Below, in pieces: positions 44,650 through 54,617 of a stretch of 64,000 bases of DNA. The stretch's first letter is position 1, and each line of letters starts with the position of its first letter. The position numbers were made by a program, and so were the translations under genes. The stretch lies in the NCBI RefSeq assembly GCF_003046625.1, contig NZ_QAAD01000002.1, positions 248,001 through 312,000 of the forward strand, written 5' to 3'. This stretch comes from Mangrovibacterium marinum (GTDB lineage Bacteria; Bacteroidota; Bacteroidia; Bacteroidales; Prolixibacteraceae). The notes beneath the pieces are model-generated. The model was not told where the DNA came from. It saw nothing but the letters and a program-made list of their open reading frames with translations, and ran no database searches.

Positions 44650-46014
44650 TTACTCCGCAAGCTTAGCAAGCAACTCTTCGGGGCTAACTAATGCCTGGTC
44701 GCCTGTTTTCATATTTTTCAGTGTCAGCTTGCCTTCGGCCATTTCGCTTTCACCAGCCAGGGCCACCCAGGCAATCTGTTTGCGGTCGGCCCAGGTCATT
44801 TGCTTTTTCATTTTTGCTGCTTCGGGGAAAATTTCAGCATTCACCCCGGCTTTTCTAAGCTGCTGCAATATTGGCAAACAATAGGCTTGTTCTTTCTCCC
44901 CAAAGTTCACAAACATCAACTTGGTTGATGACACGGTTTCTTCCGGGAAAAGTTCCAGTTGTGTCATCACGTCGTAAATACGGTCGGCTCCAAAGGAGAC
45001 ACCAACGCCCGACACTCCCGGCATACCGAAGATCCCGGTTAAGTCGTCGTAACGCCCACCACCACAAATACTGCCAATCTGCACATCCTTCGCTTTTACT
45101 TCGAAGATTGCCCCTGTATAATAGTTTAGTCCGCGGGCTAGCGTCAAGTCCAGTTCAACTTCGGTATTCAACTCAACCGAGTTAATGTAATTAAAGAACG
45201 TACGAACCTCTTCAATTCCTTTTTTGCCAACTTCGGTAGCGCCAATCACCGCCTCAATGCTATCCAGCTTTTCGTCGGTTGTTCCGCTCAATTTCAAAAT
45301 AGGTTGAAGCTTATCCACGGCTTCTTGCGATACGCCTTTTTCAACTAGCTCAGCATTTACTTTTTCCAGACCAATTTTATCCAGTTTATCAATCGCAACT
45401 GTGATATCCACAATCCGATCAGCTTCGCCAATCGATTCGGCGATACCGGCTAAAATCTTTCGGTTGTTAATTTTCACTACCGTATTCACCTGCAGACGAG
45501 TAAACACATCGCTGATAATTTGCACCAACTCGAACTCGTTCAGCAACGAGTCGCTGCCAACAATGTCCACATCGCATTGATAAAACTCGCGGTAACGCCC
45601 TTTTTGAGGACGGTCGGCACGCCACACCGGCTGTATTTGGTAGCGTTTAAAGGGGAAGGAAATATCATTGCGATACTGAACCACAAAACGGGCAAACGGA
45701 ACGGTCAGGTCGTAGCGCAGGCCTTTTTCCGAAATTTGATTGGTCAATTTAACACTGTTGCGTGCCAACAAATCGGCTTCGTTGGCCTTGGATGCAAAGT
45801 CGCCCGAGTTCAAAATCTTAAACAACAGCTTATCGCCTTCTTCCCCGTATTTCCCCATTAAGGTTGAAAGATTCTCCATCGCCGGAGTTTCAATCGGTTG
45901 AAAACCATATAACTGAAATACCGACTTCACGGTATCAAAAATATAATTCCGGCGAGCCATCTCCACCGGCGAAAAATCTCTTGTTCCTTTTGGGATTGAA
46001 GGTTTCTGTGCCAT
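44650..46014 (-). CDS. hisS: histidyl-tRNA synthetase
   Basis: 454-residue class II synthetase. Motif 1 lies at about residues 10-50 with [18 protein letters not shown]; motif 2 is [24 protein letters not shown]; the histidine A and B motifs are [15 protein letters not shown] and [13 protein letters not shown]; motif 3 is [17 protein letters not shown]-terminal anticodon-binding domain spans about 350-454. Length is normal. A single gene with terminators on both sides. Confidence 0.96.
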   Translation of the reverse strand: MAQKPSIPKGTRDFSPVEMARRNYIFDTVKSVFQLYGFQPIETPAMENLSTLMGKYGEEGDKLLFKILNSGDFASKANEADLLARNSVKLTNQISEKGLRYDLTVPFARFVVQYRNDISFPFKRYQIQPVWRADRPQKGRYREFYQCDVDIVGSDSLLNEFELVQIISDVFTRLQVNTVVKINNRKILAGIAESIGEADRIVDITVAIDKLDKIGLEKVNAELVEKGVSQEAVDKLQPILKLSGTTDEKLDSIEAVIGATEVGKKGIEEVRTFFNYINSVELNTEVELDLTLARGLNYYTGAIFEVKAKDVQIGSICGGGRYDDLTGIFGMPGVSGVGVSFGADRIYDVMTQLELFPEETVSSTKLMFVNFGEKEQAYCLPILQQLRKAGVNAEIFPEAAKMKKQMTWADRKQIAWVALAGESEMAEGKLTLKNMKTGDQALVSPEELLAKLAE

Positions 46015-46077
46015 TTTATTCCGAATTTACACTCCGCATCAGCGGACAGATCTTTATGTGAGGCTGCAAAAATAATC

Positions 46078-46124
46078 AAAAATGACTGGTCTTCAAGAAC
46101 TGTTGTTACAGAAAGACCAGTCAT
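46078..46124 (-). terminator. terminator after the DUF4870 gene
   Basis: ATGACTGGTCTT (46082-46093) and AAGACCAGTCAT (46113-46124) form a perfect 12-bp stem around a 19-base loop that itself holds CTGT/ACAG. Five T follow on the minus strand. Confidence 0.85.
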
Positions 46125-46150
46125 CCTAATATTGGCTTAAAACAAAATGA

Positions 46151-46501
46151 CTATTTCAGGAAACGAATGGTTATCGGATAACGGTAAAACTCGCCTTGCG
46201 CGGCCTTTACTGCTCCGATCACAGTAAAGATCAGTGAAACCAAACCAACCACCACCAACAGTAGAATACCAATCAGCAGGATGGTCAGTATGGCCGATAC
46301 CATCAGGGCGATGGTCATGGTAATTTGAAAATTCAGCGATTCTTTACCTTGGTCTTCCACAAAATCGTATTCGTCGCGCTTGATGCTGTATACGATCAGC
46401 GGGCCAACAATATTTCCAAAAGGAATAAAACCGGCCAGTGCCGCCAGATGACAGAGCATTCCCCAGGTTCTTTCGTCGGGGTTGTCAATAATTCTTTCCA
46501 T
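46151..46501 (-). CDS. DUF4870 family membrane protein
   Basis: 116-residue protein with a short charged start (DNPDERTWGMLCHLAALAGF), then three hydrophobic segments. The pattern W-x-x-L-C-H-L-A-x-L-A-G-x-I-P-F-G-N-I-x-G-P-L-I-V-Y, followed by KRDEYDFVEDQGKESLNFQI, is diagnostic of DUF4870. Function unknown; probably in the inner membrane. Confidence 0.88.
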   Translation of the reverse strand: MERIIDNPDERTWGMLCHLAALAGFIPFGNIVGPLIVYSIKRDEYDFVEDQGKESLNFQITMTIALMVSAILTILLIGILLLVVVGLVSLIFTVIGAVKAAQGEFYRYPITIRFLK

Positions 46502-46540
46502 AAAACAATTTTCAGGGGTTCAACATGAGTTTTTTCAGTA

Positions 46541-47833
46541 CTAACAGTAAATGTAGTAAAAAGCTGCTGAAATGATCAATCCGGAAACGACGAGTACCAG
46601 AAAACTGTAGAGCAACAGCTTACGCGAGGACTTACTGATAAGCCCCAGGGCGTAAATCATCTTCATGATATTGTTGCTGTTTGTTGCATTGATAACTGCC
46701 AGCGCAATCATGGCGGCCAACAAACCGGAGTTTTGTTGCAAAAGGTACAGCAAAAACGGATCGACATCGAAAACTCCAATAACAAAAGCCAGTCCGGCCA
46801 CGCCACTATCGCCATAATGCTCCATAACAAACTGGGTGATCAAGCCGAAGCCCACAAACATGATCCCAAAGATCGTTGCCGTCTTTAGCTCCAGCGGGTT
46901 TTTCGACTCAGTTTCGTGAATTTCCGGCTTTGCATCGCCCTGCTTTCCGGATCGGCGAAGGACGACACGCGAAAGGATATACGCAACAACAAACTGCACC
47001 AGAAACGGCCATACCAACATCGCTCCAATCGAGCTATTAAACACAAACGCAAGCACCAACACGCGCAGGTACATCATGCCATTGGCCAGCATTATAGCCG
47101 ACACCGACTGCAAACCGGTATGTTCTTCGCGCTCGCGACGGGCCAAAATAACTGTCGTGGCCGTGCTGCTGTAAATACCGCCCAGCAAGCCGGTAAGCTG
47201 AATACCTGAATTGGGAAACAAAAACTTTTTGATCAGATAGCTGACGTACGAAACCCCCGACACTACAACAATAGCCAGCCAAATTTGATAGGGCGAAACC
47301 GGAATGAAATCCGCAATATTCTCGGCCGGCAACAAAGGCAAAATAATGCCGGCAAAGGCAATAAACTTGGCCAAAGTTGTAAATTCCTCCTGCGAAGCCT
47401 TCTTCGAAATGGTCCGGAAAGTACGTTTCATCTCGGTAAGAATGAGAATGGCCACCACAAACGACAACACCAGCCACACCGGCTGAGTAAACACCATAAT
47501 CGACAAGCAGTAGGTCAACAGCGCCAACACCGAGGTGGTAAGCCCGAAGTCCTTCAACGATTTTATTTTATGGAAATACTGAATCCCGATCAGCATTCCA
47601 AGCACGACAAAGCCCACCAGAAAAGGCACCCGTCCGTTGGGATCGAACAAAAAAAGCACATAACCCAACAAACCAATGAAAGTAAAGGTACGATCGGTAC
47701 CAAACAGCTCATTGTCGTCCTGACTAAGGTGGTGTCGCCGCTGCCCCATCCCGATAAGCAGTGAAAAAACCAACACCAGGAAAAAATTGATAATCTCGGT
47801 CGGTAAATATTTCTCCAGATCCATGGCCGACAT
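46541..47833 (-). CDS. MgtC/SapB-DUF4010 family membrane protein
   Basis: 430-residue polytopic protein. The N-terminal third matches the MgtC/SapB type (LVFSLLIGMGQRRH, with GTDRTFTFIGLLG). The rest is the DUF4010 domain with SGIQLTGLLGGIYSSTATTVILARRERE and a closing LAVINATNSNNIMKMIYAL. About 13 hydrophobic segments are seen. Related MgtC proteins affect Mg2+ homeostasis, but DUF4010 proteins are uncharacterised. Only 39 bases separate it from the DUF4870 gene, so co-transcription is likely. Confidence 0.85.
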   Translation of the reverse strand: MSAMDLEKYLPTEIINFFLVLVFSLLIGMGQRRHHLSQDDNELFGTDRTFTFIGLLGYVLFLFDPNGRVPFLVGFVVLGMLIGIQYFHKIKSLKDFGLTTSVLALLTYCLSIMVFTQPVWLVLSFVVAILILTEMKRTFRTISKKASQEEFTTLAKFIAFAGIILPLLPAENIADFIPVSPYQIWLAIVVVSGVSYVSYLIKKFLFPNSGIQLTGLLGGIYSSTATTVILARREREEHTGLQSVSAIMLANGMMYLRVLVLAFVFNSSIGAMLVWPFLVQFVVAYILSRVVLRRSGKQGDAKPEIHETESKNPLELKTATIFGIMFVGFGLITQFVMEHYGDSGVAGLAFVIGVFDVDPFLLYLLQQNSGLLAAMIALAVINATNSNNIMKMIYALGLISKSSRKLLLYSFLVLVVSGLIISAAFYYIYC

Positions 47834-48120
47834 TTTTAAATAAAGATAGCACTCCCGGCAAACGAAAGCAATTATCGCGCAGATTTAATCCGGTTGATCG
47901 AACCAGGAATCTCGCGTTTCAGGAAGGCTCTCTTCCGAAGAATCCATTTCTTTTTTTGGAGAAAAGCTAATCACGCCACATCGAGAAATAAGCACTGCCA
48001 GCGGGAAAAGAACAAGTTGAATTTGAGAAATAAGGTCTTACATCCGTGAAATAGCAAGCTTCACAGAGGAAATAAGGCTTGAGAGATTAAAAATTGTCCT
48101 TGGTGACGCATCGTTCGTTA

Positions 48121-48714
48121 TCAGATCGCCCCTGGCGCATTGCTGCGCTCCTGTCCCGACTGCTTTTGCTCGTCCCGAAATTGTTCAAAATGCTGCTCAA
48201 ATTCCTTCCGGATCTCTTCGAACTCGCGAGGATTGCCAAAGAAGTCGAATCGCAGATCACCGGGAATCGTATCGTATTTGATTTGAGCGGTATCACGCTG
48301 AAAAAACTGACTAAAATGCTGCATCATGCGCTGGTGCATTTCTTCCAGATCGGGGAAAGCATTCTGAAAGCCCGGCATCGTTAGCGTGCTGTCACCAGGC
48401 TGGTTGAAAAAATCCTTCGCCGAACCGGGGAAAGGATCCCCGAAAAAGTTGTCGGCATCGTCGCCAAAGGCACCACTGAACATCTCCTGCATCTGTTTTT
48501 GCAATTGCTCAACATCCTCAGGGCTCATGGTCATGGTCGAGTCCGACGACCAGCTTTTCACATAAGTTGAATCGAAGCGAATCAGGTTCCCGTTTTCGTC
48601 GTATTCACGGGTTACTTTCGATTGTTCATTGGGTTCACCGGGTTTCTCGCGTTGTTGAGCCTGTGCCATTGGAGCCACAAACAGAAGCATCACGAAGGGA
48701 ATCAACTTTTTCAT
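48121..48714 (-). CDS. secreted acidic hypothetical protein
   Basis: 197-residue protein with a signal peptide (MKKLIPFVMLLFVAPMAQAQ). The mature part is rich in Asp, Glu, Phe and Gln, with phenylalanine-rich blocks (DNFFGDPFPGSAKDFFNQPGD, split by FPG), helical stretches EDVEQLQKQMQEMF and EEIRKEFEQHFEQFRDEQKQ. Repeated QxMxxxF heptad-like spacing suggests coiled helices. I do not recognise a family. It may be a periplasmic chaperone-like or outer-membrane-associated protein, but that is only a guess from composition. Confidence 0.65.
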   Translation of the reverse strand: MKKLIPFVMLLFVAPMAQAQQREKPGEPNEQSKVTREYDENGNLIRFDSTYVKSWSSDSTMTMSPEDVEQLQKQMQEMFSGAFGDDADNFFGDPFPGSAKDFFNQPGDSTLTMPGFQNAFPDLEEMHQRMMQHFSQFFQRDTAQIKYDTIPGDLRFDFFGNPREFEEIRKEFEQHFEQFRDEQKQSGQERSNAPGAI

Positions 48715-48869
48715 AACGCTAAACTATTTTGGATGATTTTTACGATTCAGCAATTTTTAGTTCGCTTTCAAAATTAAGCCATCGAACTGCAAATTTTTGT
48801 CAAAAAAGTTTAAACAATTCTTATCGGGAAATCATTTGCAGTCTTAGCCAATGCACTCACCCTTTTAAA

Positions 48870-48901
48870 TTAAAAATGGCCACCTTCGTGGCAGCCATTT
48901 T
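48870..48901 (-). terminator. terminator after ettA
   Basis: On the minus strand AAAATG and GCCAC pair with GTGGC and CATTTT around loop GAAG, with a 3-base bulge, followed by TAATTT. It starts 7 bases after the ettA stop. Confidence 0.7.
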
Positions 48902-48907
48902 CATCGT

Positions 48908-50593
48908 TTATTCAACTAACTTCTTGTATTTTATGCGGTGCGGGCCAGTATCGCCCAGTCGCTTCTTCTTGTTTTCCTCGTATTCCGAATAACTACCTTC
49001 GAAATACTGCACGTGCGACTCTCCCTCGAAGGCCAGGATGTGGGTCGCAATCCGGTCGAGAAACCAGCGGTCGTGCGAGATCACCACGGCACATCCGGCA
49101 AAATCGAGCAAGCCTTCTTCCAAAGCACGGAGGGTATTTACGTCGATATCGTTGGTCGGCTCATCGAGCAGCAGAACGTTGCCTTCTTCTTTCAGGGCCA
49201 AAGCCAGATGCAAACGGTTACGTTCACCACCGGAAAGAATACCACATTTTTTCTCCTGATCCGATCCGGTAAAGTTGAAACGCGACACATAAGCACGGGC
49301 GTTAATCTGGCGGCCTCCCATGGCAATCAGATCGGCTCCGCCCGAGATCACCTCGTACACTGTTTTATTCGGGTCGATGGCGGCATGCGACTGATCAACG
49401 TAGGCCAGTTTTACGGTATCCCCCACATCGAAGGTCCCTTTATCGGCCTCGAGCTGCTTCATTATTAATTTGAAGAGCGTGGTTTTACCGGCACCGTTTG
49501 GCCCGATGACCCCTACAATACCGTTCGGCGGCAATACGAAGTCCAGGTCATCAAACAAGATGCGTTCGCCAAAAGCTTTGGTCACGCCATGCGCTTCAAT
49601 TACCTTTTCGCCCAAACGAGGCCCGTTCGGGATGAAGATCTCCAGCTTTTCTTCCTTCTGCTTCACATCTTCGTTCATCATCTGGTCGTAGGCACTGATA
49701 CGCGCTTTCGACTTGGCATGACGGGCTTTGGGGGCCATTTTAATCCACTCGAGCTCGCGCTCCAGCGTTTTACGACGCTTGGATTGCTGCTTCTCTTCCA
49801 TGGCCAGCCGCTTCGACTTTTGCTCCAACCACGATGAGTAGTTCCCTTGCCATGGAATACCTTCGCCTCGATCGAGTTCCAGGATCCAGCCGGCCACATT
49901 GTCCAGGAAGTAACGGTCGTGCGTAATGCAAATCACGGTTCCTTTATATTGTTGCAGGTGAAGCTCCAGCCATTGCACCGACTCGGCATCCAGGTGGTTG
50001 GTCGGCTCATCAAGCAGCAACACATCCGGTTCGCGCAGCAACAGGCGGCAAAGAGCCACACGGCGTTGTTCACCACCCGAAAGTTCCTTCACCGGCTGGT
50101 CGCCCGGGGGGCAGCGCAGGGCATCCATAGCACGTTCCAGCTTCGAGTCCAGGTTCCAGGCATCGTACTGGTCAATTTTATCCTGAAGGCTGGCCTGCTC
50201 ATCCATCAAAGCCTGCATTTTATCGGGATCTTCCAGCACCTCCGGATCCATAAATCTCTCATTGACTGCCTCGTAAGCTTTCAGCACGTCAACGACTTCC
50301 TGAACACCTTCTTCAACAACTTGTTTCACTGTTTTCTCCGGATCCAACTGCGGTTCCTGCTCCAGGTAGCCAACCGTGTAGCCCGGCGAGAACACCAACT
50401 CGCCCTGAAATGATTTATCCAGTCCGGCAATGATCTTCAACAAAGTTGATTTTCCGGAACCATTTAAACCGATAATACCAATCTTTGCCCCTAAAAAGAA
50501 GGACAACGAAATATCTTTAATCACATGTTTCTGCGGAGGGTAAGTTTTACTCACCTTATACATCGAAAAGATGATTTTTTTATCGTCGCTCAT
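48908..50593 (-). CDS. ettA: energy-dependent translational throttle protein EttA (ABC-F)
   Basis: 561-residue soluble ABC-F protein that binds the ribosomal E site and gates the first elongation step according to ATP/ADP. Two ABC domains are complete: Walker A GLNGSGKST and GPNGAGKTT; signatures LSGGEQRRVALCRLLL and LSGGERNRLHLALAL; catalytic Glu in LLDEPTNHLD and LLDEPTNDID. The EttA arm lies at about residues 95-140, and the linker has ELEWIKMAPKARHAKSKARI. Length is close to the 555 of E. coli EttA. It has no membrane spans, so it is not a transporter. Confidence 0.95.
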   Translation of the reverse strand: MSDDKKIIFSMYKVSKTYPPQKHVIKDISLSFFLGAKIGIIGLNGSGKSTLLKIIAGLDKSFQGELVFSPGYTVGYLEQEPQLDPEKTVKQVVEEGVQEVVDVLKAYEAVNERFMDPEVLEDPDKMQALMDEQASLQDKIDQYDAWNLDSKLERAMDALRCPPGDQPVKELSGGEQRRVALCRLLLREPDVLLLDEPTNHLDAESVQWLELHLQQYKGTVICITHDRYFLDNVAGWILELDRGEGIPWQGNYSSWLEQKSKRLAMEEKQQSKRRKTLERELEWIKMAPKARHAKSKARISAYDQMMNEDVKQKEEKLEIFIPNGPRLGEKVIEAHGVTKAFGERILFDDLDFVLPPNGIVGVIGPNGAGKTTLFKLIMKQLEADKGTFDVGDTVKLAYVDQSHAAIDPNKTVYEVISGGADLIAMGGRQINARAYVSRFNFTGSDQEKKCGILSGGERNRLHLALALKEEGNVLLLDEPTNDIDVNTLRALEEGLLDFAGCAVVISHDRWFLDRIATHILAFEGESHVQYFEGSYSEYEENKKKRLGDTGPHRIKYKKLVE

Positions 50594-50729
50594 AGTATAA
50601 AATTATATTCAACACAAACAGATGCCTGTTTCAAGCTATCCAACTCAAAACTTTGGTTAGCAAAACTAATGCATTTTTGTTTCCAAAATTCCTTATTTTA
50701 GACTTAGATAATACAAAAACAGGAACGCT

Positions 50730-51113
50730 TTGAAAATACTCGTTGTTGATGATAATCCGATTAATCAGAAGTTCGTGCAGTTATCGTTGCGAAATGCCCA
50801 TGTTATTGAAACGGCTAACGATGGCGAAGAAGCTGTCATCATGGCTTCGCGAAACATTTATGATCTGATCATCATGGATTTGTGGATGCCCATCATGGAT
50901 GGGGCGGAAGCAACGCTTCGGATCCGTCAGATCGATCAGGAAAATAACCGAAAAACGCCGATCCTGGTTTTTACCACCAGCAATATGGAAAACGACCGTA
51001 CCCGCTGCCTCGAATACGGAGCAAACGAGTACTTGGTTAAGCCAGTCAGGGCGGCTACGCTGATGGAAAAAGTATCCTATTTCTCCAACCAGGGCAGCGC
51101 CTCATTCTCTTAA
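50730..51113 (+). CDS. single-domain response regulator (receiver only), TTG start
   Basis: 127-residue CheY-like receiver with no output domain. The acidic pocket is VDDN at the N-terminus, the phospho-acceptor Asp is in LIIMDLWMPIMDG near residue 51, the switch Thr is in VFTTSN and the Lys in YLVKPVRA. The frame opens with TTG at 50730; a TAA lies seven codons upstream and no ATG is available, so TTG is the likely start, with AGGAA five bases ahead. No histidine kinase gene is adjacent. Its stop overlaps that of the convergent nitroreductase. Confidence 0.88.
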   Translation: MKILVVDDNPINQKFVQLSLRNAHVIETANDGEEAVIMASRNIYDLIIMDLWMPIMDGAEATLRIRQIDQENNRKTPILVFTTSNMENDRTRCLEYGANEYLVKPVRAATLMEKVSYFSNQGSASFS

Positions 51114-51850
51114 AATTGAAAACCTTGCGCTTTCAGAAAATCCAGCAACTTTGCTGAGAAGTGCAGGTTGTCGGCCTTCTTGTATCGAATATCGGTGAAC
51201 ACCTGCGCCAGATTATCCTTCGCATTTTCGGCAACAAATTTTCGGGAACTGTCCAAGGCCTCCTTTTCGGCGTACAAACTATTAATCCGCTCTTCGGTAT
51301 TGGCCTCATATTTTTCATTGTACACCACAGCCGACAAGGGTAAACGATCAGTCAAAGGTGGATTCTGATCGGGATAGCCAACCGTAATTGCCGTAAGCGG
51401 AATTACCCCTTTAGGCAGCTCCAGTGCTTCACTAATCTCTGGGGCATTATACAATGCTGTACCCAGGTAGCAAATACCAAGTCCTTCTGATTCGGCGGCC
51501 ACGCAAATATTCTGAGCAAACAGCGAAGCATCAACCACGGCATTTAAAATCCAAAGGAAGTTATCGTAACCAGCATCGGCATTCCGAAATTCGCACCAAC
51601 TGTTAAAGCGATTCAGGTCGGCACAAACGGTGAGCAGCACCGGAGCCTGCTTAACCATGGGTTGATTAAAATGCAGCGGCGCCAGCTTTGCCTTGGCCTC
51701 CTCATTGCGTGTCACCACCACACTGTACAACTGCATATTGCCGGTGGTTGATGCGCGTGTTCCGGCTTCCAGAATTTTATCCAGCAGCGCTTGATCTATC
51801 GGTTTTGATTGATATTGACGAATAGATCGGTGATTAAATATTGTTTTCAT
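51110..51850 (-). CDS. nitroreductase family protein (NfsA-like flavoenzyme)
   Basis: 246-residue FMN-dependent oxidoreductase. The start FNHRSIRQYQSKPIDQALLDKIL has the R-R/S-x-R-x-Y FMN phosphate site; AGTRASTTGNMQLYSVVVT and QNICVAAESEGLGICYLG follow, and LTAITVGYPDQNPP is the usual late motif. The extension after residue 190 (RKFVAENAKDNLAQVFTD) is seen in NfsA/NADPH-dependent types. The ATG at 51850 is preferred over one 27 bases upstream. Its stop (51110-51112) overlaps the opposing response-regulator stop. Confidence 0.87.
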   Translation of the reverse strand: MKTIFNHRSIRQYQSKPIDQALLDKILEAGTRASTTGNMQLYSVVVTRNEEAKAKLAPLHFNQPMVKQAPVLLTVCADLNRFNSWCEFRNADAGYDNFLWILNAVVDASLFAQNICVAAESEGLGICYLGTALYNAPEISEALELPKGVIPLTAITVGYPDQNPPLTDRLPLSAVVYNEKYEANTEERINSLYAEKEALDSSRKFVAENAKDNLAQVFTDIRYKKADNLHFSAKLLDFLKAQGFQF

Positions 51851-51913
51851 TCTTGCATATTTTCGTTCAGCCGTCAAAGTTACGCGCTTAGGACGATTAA
51901 TAAAAAGGCGGAT

Positions 51914-51950
51914 GCTAAAAATAACAAAGGGAAGCTTAAAGCTTCCCTTT
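51914..51950 (-). terminator. terminator after the T9SS cargo gene
   Basis: AAAGGGAAGC and GCTTCCCTTT pair over 10 bp round a 5-base loop, followed on the minus strand by GTTATTTTTA. It is 21 bases past the stop. Confidence 0.85.
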
Positions 51951-51971
51951 TGTCTCTCTCATAGCATGCAC

Positions 51972-54212
51972 TTAGCGCTTTACAATCGTCTGCGTACTAG
52001 CTATTACATTGTCGTCTAACATGAGGGTAATAATATAAATTCCATCTCGCAGATCCGAGGTCGATACCATGCCATTGGGATTGGTTACTTCTTTCACCCG
52101 TTGCCCAACAACATTGGTAATGTAAAGACGGCTAATATTTTCGGAATTTGAAATGTAAATCACATCGTCAAAGGGATTGGGGTAAACGGCATAGTCGTCG
52201 CTCATGGCCAATTGGTCATCAGCGGCCAAAGCATAATCCGTGCCGGTCGTAAATGTCCAAACCGATGGATCTGCAACTCCGTCAAAACTGTTTCCATCGG
52301 CATTCCCGATGGCTTCGGCATCAACCAACACGTAATAATCGGTATTCAGATCCAGTCCACCTGTCACTGCTGCATCGTAGCTCACATTGACCTCGTTGTT
52401 CTCAAACATATCCGATGTCAGCGGAATCGTTAACGATGGAGTGGTATCTCCTACTTTGTAGACATACACGTTGCCCCCCTGCGCCGATAAAGACACCGGC
52501 TGATTAAATATCATGGCCAGATTGGGGTGATTATCCGGAATTGTTGTCCCATTGGGTTGATAAGCTAATACCTGCAAATCAGACTCATCGACAGCTGTTG
52601 TAAACCCCCAGTTAAACACTTTCTTAATACCTGCAAACGACTCGGGCGTAAACGTGGTATTTTGAACAAAATCCGTATTAACAATAATATAGTATTCGGT
52701 ATCCGACTCCGTGAGTCCGGTTAAGTCAACCGACACATATTGCCCGGAGATAGAAACACGGTCGTCAGTTGCGCCAATCGTTGTCACGAGTGTATTTTGT
52801 CCATCGTGAATGTGCAGCTCCAGAACACCGGTTCCGGCTTGCATATCCATGTCAAACTCCATCACGAAGATTTGATCCAACGGCACATCAACCGAGTCAT
52901 CCTCAGGTGTCAGCTGAACCAAAGTTGGCTCAACATTGTATTCTGTTTCAAACTGCCAGTCGTCGGCTGAGATTGCAGCGGAAGCCTCGCCTGCTGACGA
53001 AACAAAAGCTCCGGCTTCAACCGCCACTTTATAAGCTGTTGCCGGACTTAAGTCGTCGATTTCAATATAAACACTATTGCCGATTGTATTGAAATCAAAC
53101 GCATCATCGACAACATTCAGGGATTGAACAAGCGTGCCATCCGCCAAATAAATTGTCACGGTTCCTTCGCCCAAGTCAACCGGCATATCAAATTCAATCA
53201 TCAGGTCGGCCTCGGTCGAAATGTTTTCGTCGATGGGCGAATAACGCAAAATGTCGGGCACCAGATCCTCGCGAACGGTAAATGCCCAGTCGTCTTCCTC
53301 TTCGATACCGGCAAACGCATTGCCCGACAAGTCGACCACGGCTCCAGGCTCCATGGTCACATAATATTCTTCACCTGATTGGAGACCATCCACTTTACCG
53401 ACGACGATAATCGACGGATCGTTCGGATCAGTCGTCAAGCTGGCAGCATCAATGGTCTGAACCAAAATTCCGTTCCAGGTATAAATATATACGTTACCTG
53501 TACCGGCTACAACCGGCTCTTCAAAATCCAACTGGAGCGAATCGGTGGTTAAAATTGTCTCGCCGCTTCCAACATAGTAACCGTCTTCCCACAAACCGGC
53601 ATCGGCATCAACATCCAAAACCGGAGCTGACAAATCCTGTGTGATGTAGGCATTTTCGGCATAGATATCGTTGTGAAAATCGCTGTTACCCAGCGGCTGT
53701 GAGTTTCCCTGTCCAATCTGCAACTTATCATCAAGTATACTTAAAGTGAAACGGGTACCATCCTCCAACTCTTCAGTCGGTGTTATGGTGACCACCGTAG
53801 GCTCCCCGCTTCCGGATACAATAGCCACCGAGAAGTCGACGAGCAGGCCACGATCGGTGTCTGTCAGTTCAAAGCAGTTCTGAAGATAGGCTTCGGATAT
53901 TTTGATATTATTTTCAGGGATACTTTGCACATAAGTAAACAACTCGCCGGCGAACGAAATGGTGAACACCTGACCGATCGAAACCAATGTCGGTGTTGAA
54001 ACATCTCCGTTGTCGGGCTCAAAGCTGGCAGCCACCTCGGTTGTTTGAAACTGGTAAGTAAAATTATCCTGATTGTCTGCCTGAGCCAGTAAAGCTCCTG
54101 AATCCGAAATAGCGGCATCAACTGTCGGCTGAGCATTAACAGCACCTAGAGCGAGCCCAATAAACAGGAAAAGAATAAGGGCTCTTTGATAGGTAGTAAC
54201 ACGACTCTTCAT
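51972..54212 (-). CDS. secreted multidomain Ig-like protein with T9SS type A sorting domain
   Basis: 746-residue exported protein. A signal peptide of about 27 residues (ALILFLFIGLALGAVNAQ) is followed by at least four SbsA_Ig/Big-type repeats of about 110 residues, each with an LVQLTPEDDSVDVP- or ILRYSPIDENIST-like opening, a VMEFDMDMQ/LMIEFDMPV strand, and an F-A-G-I-x-x-x-x-x-W-x-F-T-T closing. The last 75 residues (DYAVYPNPFDDVIYIS, LYITNVVGQRVKEV, LRDGIYIITLM, TQTIVKR) are the type IX secretion C-terminal sorting domain. It is therefore a probable surface-attached or released protein. No enzymatic domain is seen; ligand unknown. Confidence 0.9.
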   Translation of the reverse strand: MKSRVTTYQRALILFLFIGLALGAVNAQPTVDAAISDSGALLAQADNQDNFTYQFQTTEVAASFEPDNGDVSTPTLVSIGQVFTISFAGELFTYVQSIPENNIKISEAYLQNCFELTDTDRGLLVDFSVAIVSGSGEPTVVTITPTEELEDGTRFTLSILDDKLQIGQGNSQPLGNSDFHNDIYAENAYITQDLSAPVLDVDADAGLWEDGYYVGSGETILTTDSLQLDFEEPVVAGTGNVYIYTWNGILVQTIDAASLTTDPNDPSIIVVGKVDGLQSGEEYYVTMEPGAVVDLSGNAFAGIEEEDDWAFTVREDLVPDILRYSPIDENISTEADLMIEFDMPVDLGEGTVTIYLADGTLVQSLNVVDDAFDFNTIGNSVYIEIDDLSPATAYKVAVEAGAFVSSAGEASAAISADDWQFETEYNVEPTLVQLTPEDDSVDVPLDQIFVMEFDMDMQAGTGVLELHIHDGQNTLVTTIGATDDRVSISGQYVSVDLTGLTESDTEYYIIVNTDFVQNTTFTPESFAGIKKVFNWGFTTAVDESDLQVLAYQPNGTTIPDNHPNLAMIFNQPVSLSAQGGNVYVYKVGDTTPSLTIPLTSDMFENNEVNVSYDAAVTGGLDLNTDYYVLVDAEAIGNADGNSFDGVADPSVWTFTTGTDYALAADDQLAMSDDYAVYPNPFDDVIYISNSENISRLYITNVVGQRVKEVTNPNGMVSTSDLRDGIYIITLMLDDNVIASTQTIVKR

Positions 54213-54617
54213 AAGCGCCAGTATTATTAAAATGAATCAAAAATGTTTTGTTTATTAACAGCTGCATAAACCTCAGATTATTCTCTCGTGCAGGACTGTT
54301 AACCATTACAAACCTAAAACATTTCGTTTCAAAACACAATAGTTTTCAGGCATAAAAAACAAACGACACTCAAAAAAATAAGCCCAGAATGCCCGCAAAC
54401 ACTAGCCTTTTGCATTTTTTAACATTTTATAGATCCTAATTTTCATTTTATCTATCACAGGAATTAATTATTTTCTAATGACCAAATCGTGGTAAAAAAT
54501 CTTTTCATTAAAACGAAAACAATAAATCAATTTTCATTCAGTTTTATTGGCAAACGGCGCAATCAAAGAAGTCAAATAAAGGCCTGTTTGATTGAGCAAA
54601 ACAAAATCGTCATAGCT
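54213..54617. other. intergenic region between divergent genes
   Basis: 405 AT-rich bases holding the promoter of the T9SS cargo gene. A frame from 54489 leads in phase into the small lipoprotein but its first 43 codons are Lys/Asn/Ile-rich and look untranslated. No repeat copy or RNA gene is seen. Confidence 0.4.

Noticed and set aside
54489-54617. 43-codon N-terminal extension of the small lipoprotein
   Set aside because: Lys/Asn/Ile-rich and would push the signal peptide far from the N-terminus, so an internal ATG is preferred.
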